From Mediterranea sp. An20 (GTDB taxonomy: Bacteria; Bacteroidota; Bacteroidia; Bacteroidales; Bacteroidaceae): 64,000 bases of DNA. The DNA is taken from NCBI RefSeq assembly GCF_002160055.1, contig NZ_NFJV01000001.1:62001-126000 (forward strand), given 5' to 3'. Positions 40,448 through 49,283 of the stretch are shown piece by piece. How positions within the stretch are numbered: position 1 is the stretch's first letter; each line of letters starts with the position of its first letter. Made by a program: the position numbers and the translations under genes. The notes below the pieces were generated by a model that did not search any database, was not told the origin of the DNA, and saw nothing but the letters and a program-made list of their open reading frames with translations.

Positions 40448-43400
40448 TTAGAATGTCAGGTTGACACCGATTGACAGAGCGCGCTGTTGCGGATAAGCAT
40501 ACGGGTTGTCCAGTTCGGGGTCGAAGCCTTCGGGAGTATGTTTGATAGTAAACAAGTTCTCAGCCGTGAAGTAGATACGTGCTTTCTGGATGTAAGCCTT
40601 CTGCGTCAGTGTCTCGGGCAGTGTGTAGCCGAAAGACAGAGATTTCAGTCGCAGGTAAGAGCCATCCAGCAGGTAACGTGTCTGGTTCTGTCCCAGTGCT
40701 GTACCGCCGTTGAAACGTGCTACGGGGAAGTAAGCGTCACGGTTGCTTTCCGTCCAGTAGTCATTGGCATAAGCCGTAGGAACCTGCCACTGGCTGCCAT
40801 ACTGCCAGCGGAAGCTGTTCGGCAGGTAGAGGTCGCGTTTGCCCACGCCCTGGAAGAAGAGACCGAGGTCGAAGCCTTTCCAGTCGGCTGTGATGTTAAA
40901 GCCATAGTTGAATCGGGCCGTGCTGTTACCGATGATGCGGCGGTCACCCGGGTTGTCCAGTGTGTTATCGCCGTTGTTTACTACACCGTCACCGTTGATG
41001 TCGATGAACTGGATATCGCCCGGAATCTTGCTGATACCGCCATCCACTTGTGACTGGTCGGGAGCATTGGCGATGTCTTCGGCAGTCTGGAAGATTGTAG
41101 ATTCATAGCCCCAGATTTCACCTAACTTTTCGCCTACATAGTGGCTGGAGAGTGAGTTGGTGGGGTTGTCGAACTTCGTGATTTTAGCCTGTGCGTCGGC
41201 GATGTTGAAGCCTACCGAATAGTGCAGGCCGTTTTCCAAGCGGTCGTTCCAGGTCAGGGCAAGTTCCCAACCGTAAGTCTTCAGGTCGGAAGCGTTCTCC
41301 TGCGGCTCGGTCATACCCAGGATGTTGGGAAGCAGTTTACCGGTGCCCAACATGCCGGTAGTCTTACGCTGATAGTAGTCGAAGGTACCGGTCAAGCGGC
41401 TGTTCAGGACGGTGAAGTCAAGACCCAAGTCCCACTGCGTCACCTTTTCCCACGTAACGGTGTTGCTCACCAAGGAGCCTGCTCCGATGACGCGCAACTG
41501 CTGGCCGCCGAACAGATAGCTGCTCGTGCCTGTGCCGTAAGTAGACAGGTAAGCATACCAGCTACCGGTATCGCTTCCAAGTGCCTGGTTTGCCTGGCTA
41601 CCGTAAGAAGCTCTGATCTTCAAATCGTCGAAGAAGCGGTTGGTGGGTTCACTGAACCATTCTTCTTCAGAAAGTCTCCAACCCAAAGAGAAAGAGGGGT
41701 TGAACACGGCGCGGTCGTTCTTCGGGAATTTGGACGAGAGGTCGTAACGTCCGTTCAATTCCACCAGGTAGCGGTCGTTGAACGTATAGTTGATACGGGC
41801 GAATCCGCTTCGGGTTGCCCAGCTGTCGTCAGTGTTACCTACGTAGCGTTCGCCGGTAGCATTGTTCATAGAGGGCAGGTCGTTGTTTATCAGGTTGTTG
41901 CGTTGTGCATAGAACGAGCGAACATGCTTGGACTCCTGGTTGTAACCTACCATCACCTTGAAGTAGTGCTTGCCCAACGTCTTTTCGTAGTTGCCCACCA
42001 AGTTGAAGGCATTGTACGTATCGTTGTTCTGGTATTCATACACGTAGTTCGGGTCCGTGTACTGGAATTCCTGCAGGTAAACGCCGTTGGCACCATATTC
42101 CGAGAAGCTCTTCATGTGGTTCTTGTTGTGCTGGGCATAGTAGTTGAAGGTGTAGTCCATCTTCACGCTCAGTCCTTCCAGCGGCTTGATTTCGATGGCT
42201 GCCGTATTCCAGAAGTCGTTCTTCGTGGTTCTGCGGTCACCACCATCTTCCAGCACGGCTGCGAAGTTGGTGTAGTTGCCCTGTCCCGACCAGTGTCCGT
42301 CCGGGTGTCTTACAGGCATCAGCGGCTGCGTATCGTTACCAATCCATGCATTGCCGTGTACCTCATCCTGCTGGATGCCGGTCTGCTCGGTACGGATGAA
42401 GCTGGTCTTCATCGAGATGGTCAGCCAGTTGTTAATATCGTAGCTGATGTTGTTCACTACGTTGAACTTGCGGAAGCTTTCATCGCCGTAGCGCAGGATA
42501 GAGCCTTGGTCCATGTAGCCCACCGAGGTGTAGTACGTAGTCTTGTCGCTACCGCCGCTCAGGTTGACGTTATACTTCTGCAGCGGATAGCTCTTCTTGT
42601 AGATTTCGTCCATCCAGTCCGTGTTGCCGCAATAAGCCCACTTGCCTGCCTGGCAGTTACCGTATTGCCAGCTGTTGGGGTCGGTAGCAATGAACACGGG
42701 CAGATTGTTCACCGGGTCGTTGTAGTAAGCCTGGATATGGTCCATTTCTTCCTGGCTGAAGATGTTACGGCCGTTGGTATTCATATTGGCCGTGTTCATC
42801 CACGTAGCATACTCCATGGAGTCCATGTAGCTGGGACGTGTAGTCGGGCTGTTGAACGATACGGATGCGTCGAACGATACGCGGGTGGGCTGGTTCTTCT
42901 TACCGCCCTTGGTCGTAATCAATACCACACCATAGGCGGCGCGGGCACCGTAGATAGATGCAGAAGCGGCATCCTTCAATACAGATACGCTCGCCACATC
43001 CTGCGGGTTGATAAGGTTCGGGTCCATTTCCACACCGTCTACCAATACCAACGGTGAGCCGCCGTTCAGTGAGGTAGTACCACGCACGTTGAACGAAGAG
43101 CCGCTACCCGGCTGCGGGTTGGTGGTAATAATCAAGTTAGGGATGGTACCCTGCAAGCCTTGACCCAAGTTGGTGATAGGACGTTCTTCCAACACTTCGG
43201 AATCCACGGCCGATACGGCACCTGTCAGGTTGGCTTTCTTCACCGTGGCATAACCTACTACCACCACTTCGTCCAACAGTTCCGTGTCTTCCTTCATGAT
43301 AATGTTCAGCGGTTTGCCTTCCCATTTGATTTCCTGCGTCACATAACCGATATAGGAAATCTGGATGATGTCTCCCGGCTTTACATTATTCAGGCGGAAA

Positions 43401-43621
43401 TTACCGTCGATGTCCGTGATGACGCCGTTGGTTGTACCTTTCACTAACACTGATGCTCCGATAACTGTTACACCGGTAGCATCTTTCACAACTCCGGTAC
43501 ACGCACCCTCCTGCTGGACGGAGCTGATACCTGTGGCTGCATTTGGCGCTGCGTATGCGGTTCCTCCCCAAGCTAAAGAGCCGAGCAGGAGAGCGCCCAA
43601 TGGAATAAAATGCTTTAACAT
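40448..43621 (-). CDS. SusC/RagA-like TonB-dependent outer-membrane transporter without STN domain (PUL 2)
   Basis: A 1057-aa outer-membrane importer. After the signal peptide (about 1-24, ending GTAYA) comes the carboxypeptidase-D-like domain (about 38-112, CTGVVKDATGVTVIGASVLVKGTTNGVITDIDGNFRLNNV). The TonB box region is ELLDEVVVVGYATVKK. The plug has LQGTIPNLIITTNPQPGSGSSFNVRGTTSLNGGSPLVLVDGVEMDP, and the barrel ends in ALSIGVNLTF. It lacks the STN domain of the PUL 1 protein and has no sigma/anti-sigma genes nearby, so its regulation must differ, for instance by a hybrid two-component or other regulator outside the window. Confidence 0.97.
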   Translation of the reverse strand: MLKHFIPLGALLLGSLAWGGTAYAAPNAATGISSVQQEGACTGVVKDATGVTVIGASVLVKGTTNGVITDIDGNFRLNNVKPGDIIQISYIGYVTQEIKWEGKPLNIIMKEDTELLDEVVVVGYATVKKANLTGAVSAVDSEVLEERPITNLGQGLQGTIPNLIITTNPQPGSGSSFNVRGTTSLNGGSPLVLVDGVEMDPNLINPQDVASVSVLKDAASASIYGARAAYGVVLITTKGGKKNQPTRVSFDASVSFNSPTTRPSYMDSMEYATWMNTANMNTNGRNIFSQEEMDHIQAYYNDPVNNLPVFIATDPNSWQYGNCQAGKWAYCGNTDWMDEIYKKSYPLQKYNVNLSGGSDKTTYYTSVGYMDQGSILRYGDESFRKFNVVNNISYDINNWLTISMKTSFIRTEQTGIQQDEVHGNAWIGNDTQPLMPVRHPDGHWSGQGNYTNFAAVLEDGGDRRTTKNDFWNTAAIEIKPLEGLSVKMDYTFNYYAQHNKNHMKSFSEYGANGVYLQEFQYTDPNYVYEYQNNDTYNAFNLVGNYEKTLGKHYFKVMVGYNQESKHVRSFYAQRNNLINNDLPSMNNATGERYVGNTDDSWATRSGFARINYTFNDRYLVELNGRYDLSSKFPKNDRAVFNPSFSLGWRLSEEEWFSEPTNRFFDDLKIRASYGSQANQALGSDTGSWYAYLSTYGTGTSSYLFGGQQLRVIGAGSLVSNTVTWEKVTQWDLGLDFTVLNSRLTGTFDYYQRKTTGMLGTGKLLPNILGMTEPQENASDLKTYGWELALTWNDRLENGLHYSVGFNIADAQAKITKFDNPTNSLSSHYVGEKLGEIWGYESTIFQTAEDIANAPDQSQVDGGISKIPGDIQFIDINGDGVVNNGDNTLDNPGDRRIIGNSTARFNYGFNITADWKGFDLGLFFQGVGKRDLYLPNSFRWQYGSQWQVPTAYANDYWTESNRDAYFPVARFNGGTALGQNQTRYLLDGSYLRLKSLSFGYTLPETLTQKAYIQKARIYFTAENLFTIKHTPEGFDPELDNPYAYPQQRALSIGVNLTF

Positions 43622-43648
43622 GGTTTTGTTTATTTAAAATTCTCGTTG

Positions 43649-43681
43649 CAAATGTACTCATTTTTTTAAATCAGAAATCAA
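43649..43681 (-). promoter_or_regulatory. Putative promoter of PUL 2 susC
   Basis: On the minus strand, TTG (43681-43679), 22 nt, TACATTTG (43656-43649), about 30 nt upstream of the ATG. The spacing is slightly longer than the norm. Confidence 0.55.
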
Positions 43682-43793
43682 TCATTAGTAATTTAACAAT
43701 GGGAATCCACCATTTTTAACCTATTTAAACAGAGAAGCAATTATATATGTATCGGTTTTGACAAAAATATCCGATAGAAACTGCATATATATA

Positions 43794-43901
43794 AGAAGCC
43801 TACTCCTTATAGACAAGAAGCGGGCTCCTTATAGACAAGAAGCATAACTGTGACTTTGAGCGGCGTAACTGTGACTTTGAGCAGCGTAACTGTGACTTTG
43901 G
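43794..43901. repeat. Short tandem repeats (22-nt and 21-nt units) upstream of PUL 2
   Basis: Two copies of a 22-nt unit around CTCCTTATAGACAAGAAGC (43803-43843) run into three copies of a 21-nt unit around GCGTAACTGTGACTTTGAGC (43842-43901). The 21-nt period gives KVTVTPL-type heptapeptides in one minus-strand frame, but that frame has no credible start or family. The 110 bp before it (43682-43793) are AT-rich and hold nothing recognised. Confidence 0.75.
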
Positions 43902-43960
43902 GAAAGCCTAAGATGCGAAGAAAGTGTGAAAGCAGTGGGAGTCCACCCCGCCAGTCCCCC

Positions 43961-44115
43961 GCCAGGCTATCCGAAAACCTCTCAGCTGCTATCATTCTGT
44001 CATGGCGAGCGAAGTCGAGCCATCCCACTAAATCTACAGGAACGTGTCTTGAGATCCCTCGACTGCGCGAGATGACAGAATGATAGTGTCGGAAGAGTTC
44101 TCGGAAATCTCCCGC
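43961..44115 (-). repeat. Palindromic dispersed repeat, copy B (inverted relative to copy A)
   Basis: The reverse complement of the repeat at 19333-19488, with only a few differences across about 150 bp (for example CTATCCGAAAACCTCTCAGC here against the complement of GCTGATAGGTTTTCGGACAG there). Copies A and B bracket the two PULs. The sequence has the internal near-palindrome ATTCTGTCATGGCGAGCGAA / AGATGACAGAAT. It is non-coding. Confidence 0.85.
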
Positions 44116-44202
44116 ACAAGAAAAGAAACTCTTGCCCCGCACACCCGGCAACCTCAAAGAGGTTGAACAATGCTTGAGAGAGTGTATCAAAATAGAGAGT
44201 AC

Positions 44203-44295
44203 CTATCATTTTGTCTAAGGGAGCGTAGCCGATGAATCTCAAGATGGGTTGAGTGAGATGTTTCGACTTCGCTCCGCTCCGCTCAACATGACAGA
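44203..44295 (+). repeat. Diverged third copy of the palindromic repeat
   Basis: Same order of landmarks as copy A, but diverged: TCTAAGGGAGCGTAGCC, AATCTCAAGATG, GAGTGAGATG, TCGACTTCGCTC, AACATGACAG. Copies of this kind in intergenic DNA suggest a REP-like family. The rest of the gap (44116-44202 and 44296-44443) contains no gene that I can support. Confidence 0.65.
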
Positions 44296-44443
44296 CTATA
44301 CCTTCATGAAATAGTCAAAAGAGGTTCTGAGCGAAGCTAATAACAGTTGTTTGTCATTTCGGCACTCCCTCCTTTATATATTATAATGTGTATGCCCCGA
44401 TGGGCACCGATGACGGCTGCAGGCAGGCGACACCCGCAGCCGG

Positions 44444-45433
44444 TCACTTATAGAAAGTCTGCTTGAACGCCTCGAACTCTTCCTTGCCGCACACGCAGCG
44501 CCTCCACCAGGCACGCCAGAACCCCGTGCCGTAGCCGATGAGTTGCACGTAGGCGGCAACCACAGCCAGTACCCCGATGTGCAGGCTGCGGTTCTGCACC
44601 GCCGCATCGAGGCATACCAGCAGGGCGTAGAGCAGCAGGGGCAAGGGAGCGTAGGGGCAGACGAGGGTGCCGAGCAGCAGCAGGGCGGTGCCCAAGGTGA
44701 ACAGGCCCGGCAGCAGGTGTACCAGCTTCAGCGAGTCGGGGTATTTCTTGTAGAGGTTGATGCGGGCAATGCCGGAATTGTGCACCTGCCTGAAAAACTT
44801 GCGGAAGTCCGTGCGCCGCTTGTGCCACACCCAGGCTTCGGGAAACAGCCGGCAACGGTAGCCCCCGCCGAAGATGCGGATGCTGAAGTCGATGTCTTCG
44901 CCGAAGCGCATGGCCGAGAATCCGCCCAGGGCGTGGTAGACTTCGCGCCGCACGCCCATGTTGAAACTGCGCGGATAGAAGCGGTCCATCTTCTTGCGTC
45001 CGCCGCGGATGCCCCCGGTGGTGAAGAACGAAGTCATGGAGTAGTTGATGGCTTTCTGCAGGGGCGTGAACGAGGGATGGGCGCGGTCCGGTCCTCCGAA
45101 GGCGTCGCACGGCTCGCGCCGCAGTTCGCTGTCGACCGCCTCCACATAGCCGGGCGGCACGATGACGTCGGAGTCGAGGATGAGCAGATAATCGCCCTGC
45201 GCCCGCCCGGCGGCATAGTTGCGGGTCTGTCCGGGACCGGAATTGGGTTTCTCGAAATAGTGCACGTCCAGCCTGTCGGCATACTTGCTGACCACCTCGG
45301 CGCAGGGGGTGGTGGAGCCGTCGTCGACCACGATGACCTCGAAACCGGCCGTGGTCTGTGCGGCGAGGCTTTGCAACAGTTCGTCCACTTCGTCGGGACG
45401 GTTGTAGACGGGAATAAGGAATGAATACTTCAT
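44444..45433 (-). CDS. Family 2 glycosyltransferase with C-terminal membrane segments
   Basis: A 329-aa membrane-associated GT2 enzyme that transfers a sugar from a nucleotide donor. The GT-A domain starts at once (MKYSFLIPVYNRPDEVDELLQSLAAQTTAGFEVIVVDDGST). It has the DxD-type LLILDSDVIVPPGY (about 92-105) and the acceptor-side GEDIDFSIRIFGGGYRCRLFPEAWVWHKRR (about 195-224, ED plus the W-rich motif). The last third contains two or three hydrophobic segments (LLPGLFTLGTALLLLGTLVC; LLLYALLVCLDAAV; IGVLAVVAAYVQLIGYG). The ATG at 45433 is supported by a TATCTTTG box at 45462-45469. The acceptor is unknown. Confidence 0.88.
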   Translation of the reverse strand: MKYSFLIPVYNRPDEVDELLQSLAAQTTAGFEVIVVDDGSTTPCAEVVSKYADRLDVHYFEKPNSGPGQTRNYAAGRAQGDYLLILDSDVIVPPGYVEAVDSELRREPCDAFGGPDRAHPSFTPLQKAINYSMTSFFTTGGIRGGRKKMDRFYPRSFNMGVRREVYHALGGFSAMRFGEDIDFSIRIFGGGYRCRLFPEAWVWHKRRTDFRKFFRQVHNSGIARINLYKKYPDSLKLVHLLPGLFTLGTALLLLGTLVCPYAPLPLLLYALLVCLDAAVQNRSLHIGVLAVVAAYVQLIGYGTGFWRAWWRRCVCGKEEFEAFKQTFYK

Positions 45434-45461
45434 AAGGATGTTTACGTATGGCTTCGCCGGA

Positions 45462-45469
45462 CAAAGATA
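45462..45469 (-). promoter_or_regulatory. -7 element of the GT2 gene
   Basis: The minus strand reads TATCTTTG 29 nt upstream of the ATG at 45433, so upstream in-frame starts are unlikely. No TTG box is at the ideal distance. Confidence 0.55.
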
Positions 45470-45542
45470 CTCGTTTCGGGGTGTATTTGCGGCATGGGAA
45501 TATATTTTTTTGTATTCCGACACAAAAAGAAAGGCAGAATAG

Positions 45543-45572
45543 TTGGAGGCGTAAGAATTATGCATATATTTG
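45543..45572 (+). promoter_or_regulatory. Promoter of the second C10 peptidase gene
   Basis: TTG (45543-45545), 19 nt, TATATTTG (45565-45572), with a leader of about 55 nt to the ATG at 45635. Sequence and spacing are consensus. Confidence 0.78.
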
Positions 45573-45634
45573 CAGATTATTTGTTAACCGGTCCTGCATC
45601 CGCATGCATGACTATTTTAAACCCAGTTCATCTT

Positions 45635-47431
45635 ATGAGATACGTTCTTTTCTTGTGGCTATTCCTACTGTCCGGACTGGCCTTTGCGGGAAACATCAGC
45701 GAGCAGGAAGCCCGCCGGGTGGCCGCCGCTTTCCTGCAGACATCCCCCCAAACCCGAGTTGGCGCGTCGTCCCTCCAATTGGTGTTCGACAGCGAAAGTA
45801 TCCTGACCCGCTCCGACGGTTCGGCTCCCGCCTATTACGTCTTCGACAACACGGCGGGCAGCGGCTTCGTCATCGTGGCGGGCGACGACCTGGTGCGCCC
45901 GGTCCTGGGCTATTCGTTCAGCGAAGAATTCCCGCAAGGCACCCTGCCACCCAACCTGCGCGACTGGCTCGACAACGTGCGCCGCGAAGTCAACGACCTG
46001 CGCCGCAGCGGTGCAACGGCCGAAGAAACCGTCACACGGGCCTGGACCGACACCCGCGCCGGGAATGTTGTGGTAGAACTGCAGACGGCCGACTGGAACC
46101 AGGAGGCACCCTACAACCAGCTCTGCCCGGTGATTAACGGCCAGAAAACCTACACCGGATGCACCGCCACGGCACTTGCCATCGCCATGCGCTACCACCA
46201 GTGGCCGGCAAGCGGCAAAGGCGTACTGCCTGCCTACACGTCGGCCTCCACGCAGACAGCCATCCCTTCGCAACGACTGGGACATGCCTACGACTGGGCA
46301 AACATGCCGCTGACGTACGGCACCGGCTATTCGGACACCGAAGCAAAAGCCGTGGCTACGCTCATGCGCGACTGCGCCCTGATGCTGCAATCGGACTTCG
46401 GCGTCATCGGCAGCGACGGCACCGCCGCCTATGCCGGCAACATACCCACCGGACTGATTACGTTTATGGGCTACGACAAGGCCATGCGCTACGTCGAACG
46501 GGGATATTATACGATGGATGAATGGATTGCCCTGATGAAAGGCGAACTGGACAACGACCGCCCCGTCATCTACACGGGCTATAACTCCAATGCCGGACAT
46601 GCCTTCGTATTAGACGGCTACACCACCGACAACTACTTCTCTGTCAACTGGGGATGGAGCGGCCGGTTCAACGGCTATTTCCTGCTCACGGCCATGGAAC
46701 CGGACGGACAGGGAGCCGGAGGTTCGGGCAGCTACAACGACGGACAGGGAGCCGTTATCGGCATGCAACGCGATGCAGGTGGAGTAGCCGAGGACATCGT
46801 GCTGTTTGTCTCCTACGAAGATGCCAACGGCACGAAATACAACGGCCTGACACTCGACGGGACCATCGCGCAGAATGAACCGTTTACCGTCCGCGCGGGA
46901 CTGATTACCAACCGCGGCGTGATGAACATCACCCCCACGGTGAAACTGGCTGTGACCGACAGAAACGGACAGGAAGTGGAAACACTGGGCAACCCGGTAG
47001 TCTCTCCCGAACTGCAACCGGCTTACGGATTCTCGTTCGAACAGCAGTGTGTCATCACACAACCCATCCGCAGCGGCTACCGCATCCGCGCCTTCTACCG
47101 CACCGACCAGATGGCAGACTGGGCGCTGATACGCGGCAACGAAGAGACCGACACGGCGTGGGAAATCATCCTGGCAGAAGAAAGCATCGAAGAAAGCACC
47201 TCCTTCACCTACAATAGGTACGAACGGGTCATCCGCCTGCAGGTAGATACGGACGTCAGCGTGACCCTGACCGGAGCCGACGGCACCGACCGGAGCAGTC
47301 TGTGCAGCCGCAGCGGACAGACGGTTTCCATCGACACCTCACAGCTGGAGGCCGGCACCCACACGATTGTGCTGAAAAAAGGGAACGTGGAGAAGCGACT
47401 GCAGTTTACCACAGGGGCTGCCAACCGCTAA
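45635..47431 (+). CDS. C10 family (streptopain-like) cysteine peptidase with C-terminal beta domain
   Basis: A 598-aa secreted protease. The signal peptide is MRYVLFLWLFLLSGLAFA (about 1-18) with no lipobox. The propeptide (about 20-145) has YYVFDNTAGSGFVIVAGDDLVRPVLGYS. The catalytic domain has the nucleophile Cys176 in KTYTGCTATALAIAMRYHQWP, the base His322 in AGHAFVLDGY and the Trp loop VNWGWSGRFNGYF. From about 380 on come two beta-rich modules, the last (VTLTGADGTDRSSLC...GTHTIVLKKGNVEKRLQF) similar in length and position to the sorting or adhesion domains of secreted Bacteroidetes proteases. The product is GC-rich and not a close copy of the C10 protein at 17.7 kb. The ATG at 45635 starts the signal peptide. 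Confidence 0.92.
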   Translation: MRYVLFLWLFLLSGLAFAGNISEQEARRVAAAFLQTSPQTRVGASSLQLVFDSESILTRSDGSAPAYYVFDNTAGSGFVIVAGDDLVRPVLGYSFSEEFPQGTLPPNLRDWLDNVRREVNDLRRSGATAEETVTRAWTDTRAGNVVVELQTADWNQEAPYNQLCPVINGQKTYTGCTATALAIAMRYHQWPASGKGVLPAYTSASTQTAIPSQRLGHAYDWANMPLTYGTGYSDTEAKAVATLMRDCALMLQSDFGVIGSDGTAAYAGNIPTGLITFMGYDKAMRYVERGYYTMDEWIALMKGELDNDRPVIYTGYNSNAGHAFVLDGYTTDNYFSVNWGWSGRFNGYFLLTAMEPDGQGAGGSGSYNDGQGAVIGMQRDAGGVAEDIVLFVSYEDANGTKYNGLTLDGTIAQNEPFTVRAGLITNRGVMNITPTVKLAVTDRNGQEVETLGNPVVSPELQPAYGFSFEQQCVITQPIRSGYRIRAFYRTDQMADWALIRGNEETDTAWEIILAEESIEESTSFTYNRYERVIRLQVDTDVSVTLTGADGTDRSSLCSRSGQTVSIDTSQLEAGTHTIVLKKGNVEKRLQFTTGAANR

Positions 47432-47447
47432 CCGCCTCCCAATGAAG

Positions 47448-47643
47448 TGATACTAAACACAAAGACACGGAGGCACAGAGTTTTTTGTTTTCTTGTACAC
47501 GGCTCACAGAGCTAATTTTCTTTCTTTCGTATGCGGCGAAGCCGCGGACTCTGTGCCCTCCCGTCATTTCTCTGACAGACAGCTACGGAACTTTGTGTCT
47601 CTGTGTCTCTGTGTTGAATATAAATTAAATCTAATTGATTACT
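47448..47643. repeat. 195-bp palindromic dispersed repeat, copy 2
   Basis: Same orientation, length and order as the copy at 3576-3770: TGATACTAAACACA, an imperfect terminal repeat, the central GCGGC-GAA-GCCGC hairpin, the complementary CTTTGTGTCTCTGTGTCTCT, and CTAATTGATTACT at the end. It fills most of the gap between the C10 peptidase gene and the BACON gene and may carry the latter's promoter at its edge (TAAATTTG, 47644-47651). Confidence 0.85.
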
Positions 47644-47683
47644 TAAATTTGATTGATTACTTACGATTTATAAGATTACGACA

Positions 47684-49093
47684 ATGAAGAAATATGGTTA
47701 CTTACTGATAGGATTCCTGTTGTTGGCATGGACAGCCTGTTCGGACGACAACAAAGAACCGGGTGCGCAGACTCCCGTGATTACCCTCGATAGCGAAGAA
47801 GGAGAACAACTGCTGTTTGAGAACACCGGTGGAAGCCGGAACCTGAATTTCAGCACCAACGTCGCCTGGACAGCCAGAGCCGACCAGGAATGGTGCAGCG
47901 TATCGCCCGCCTCGGGCCAGGCTGGCAACCATTCGCTGACAGTCACGATAGAAGGAAACGATACGCCCAACGAACGCAATGCCGCCATCATCTTGCAGGC
48001 AGGCACGACCACGAAGCGCATCGTGGTCGTGCAAAAACAGAAAGATGCCCTCACGGTGACGTCGGGCAAGATAGAGGTGGCAAAGGCCGGTGGAGAGATT
48101 GCCGTCGAAGTGCAGGCCAACGTCGCGTTCGACTACGAAGTGGAAGAAGCCGCCTCGGACTGGATAGTGCCGGTGCAGACCAAAGCCCTGGAGACAACCA
48201 CCCTACGCTTCACCGTGAAACCCAATGAGACGGAAGAGAAACGCGAAGGCAAGATTCTGCTGAGCAGCGGCACACTGAGCGAGACGGTCACCGTCTACCA
48301 GAGCGGTATCGTGCCGGAGATAGTGCTGACGAAGAACGAATATACGGTGGGCAGCGACGGCGAAGAAATCGTCATCGAACTGCAGAGCAACATCGACTAT
48401 GAAATGCGGCTGCCCGACGTGACGTGGATTACCCAAGCCGACACCCGCGCCCTGTCGACCTACACGCACCGCCTGACAGTGGCACCCAACGATGGCTACG
48501 ACCTGCGCACCGCCGAGATTCACTTCGTCAACGAAGCAGAGAAAATCGACGAGGTGGTGACCGTCACCCAAGTGCAGAGAGATGCCATCTTAGTGGCGAA
48601 AGAGACCTACGAGGTAAGCCCTGCCGGCGGCAACCTGAACTTCAGCGTGAACACCAACGTGACGTTTGAGGTGAGCGTTTCTGCCGACTGGCTCAGGCAG
48701 GCTACCGGCACCCGCGCCCTCCAGGAAGTGCCGCTGAGCTTTGTGGTCGATGCCAACGAAGCACTCGAACCGCGCGAAGCCCTCATCACACTGACTTCCG
48801 ACGGGCTGAAGCAGACCATCCGCGTAGTGCAGAGCGGCGTACAGCAGGCGGGAACCGTGGTCATCGTACATACCAATACGGTCTTTACCGCCCCCACCCT
48901 GACCGGACCCTCCCTGGGCACGGCACGCATCAACTGGGGCGACGGCACCGAAGAGGACTATGCCGCCGGAATCTCACATACGTATGAAGACGGCGGGACG
49001 CAGCACGCCGTGTCCATCGAGTCGGAAGGCGCGGAAGAAATCAGCCTGCCCGACCTGGTGGGCGTGTCGTCCATCGACCTGAGTGATTTCTGA
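47684..49093 (+). CDS. BACON-repeat lipoprotein
   Basis: A 469-aa lipoprotein: the signal MKKYGYLLIGFLLLAWTAC places the lipidated Cys at 19. Four BACON-type beta-sandwich repeats follow, about 90 residues each (for example SRNLNFSTNVAWTARADQEWCSVSPASGQAG..., with the recurrent W...V.P pattern and the end strands TTKRIVVVQKQ, SETVTVYQSG, DEVVTVTQVQ, KQTIRVVQSG). The last 80 residues (VIVHTNTVFTAPTLTGPSLGTARINWGDGTEEDY) resemble a PKD-like domain. BACON modules are thought to bind glycan or mucin in gut Bacteroidetes. There is no catalytic domain. It follows the C10 peptidase gene but is separated from it by the 195-bp repeat. Confidence 0.88.
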   Translation: MKKYGYLLIGFLLLAWTACSDDNKEPGAQTPVITLDSEEGEQLLFENTGGSRNLNFSTNVAWTARADQEWCSVSPASGQAGNHSLTVTIEGNDTPNERNAAIILQAGTTTKRIVVVQKQKDALTVTSGKIEVAKAGGEIAVEVQANVAFDYEVEEAASDWIVPVQTKALETTTLRFTVKPNETEEKREGKILLSSGTLSETVTVYQSGIVPEIVLTKNEYTVGSDGEEIVIELQSNIDYEMRLPDVTWITQADTRALSTYTHRLTVAPNDGYDLRTAEIHFVNEAEKIDEVVTVTQVQRDAILVAKETYEVSPAGGNLNFSVNTNVTFEVSVSADWLRQATGTRALQEVPLSFVVDANEALEPREALITLTSDGLKQTIRVVQSGVQQAGTVVIVHTNTVFTAPTLTGPSLGTARINWGDGTEEDYAAGISHTYEDGGTQHAVSIESEGAEEISLPDLVGVSSIDLSDF

Positions 49094-49122
49094 TAAACCG
49101 CAGCCACTCCGACACAGAAAGC

Positions 49123-49183
49123 CGGAGGCACAGAGAAGAGGAATGATACAAGCCGCTTGCGGCAGACCTCCCCTGTGCCTCCG
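49123..49183. repeat. Inverted repeat between the BACON gene and radC
   Basis: CGGAGGCACAG (49123-49133) and CTGTGCCTCCG (49173-49183) are perfect inverted copies. Inside is a small GCCGC-TT-GCGGC hairpin. It lies 30 bp after the BACON stop and has no T-run; a processing or weak termination site is possible. Confidence 0.6.
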
Positions 49184-49283
49184 CCGCCGTTTCCCTGCCG
49201 CAACCGCCGGAAGCGGAAGACCCGTGCGGCCCTGTGTGCAGTAGAATCCACCCAACAACCTCTGCTTAACCGACCCGCTCCCC

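Noticed and set aside
41222..43057. A 611-codon open frame on the plus strand
   Set aside because: Antisense shadow of the PUL 2 susC gene.
43794..43901. CRISPR-like array
   Set aside because: Units are adjacent without spacers, only 21-22 nt, and no cas genes are present anywhere in the window.
43807..44190. A 127-codon minus-strand frame with KVTVTPL heptads
   Set aside because: It runs across tandem repeats and the dispersed palindromic repeat and has no credible start or family; the repeats are reported as DNA repeats instead.
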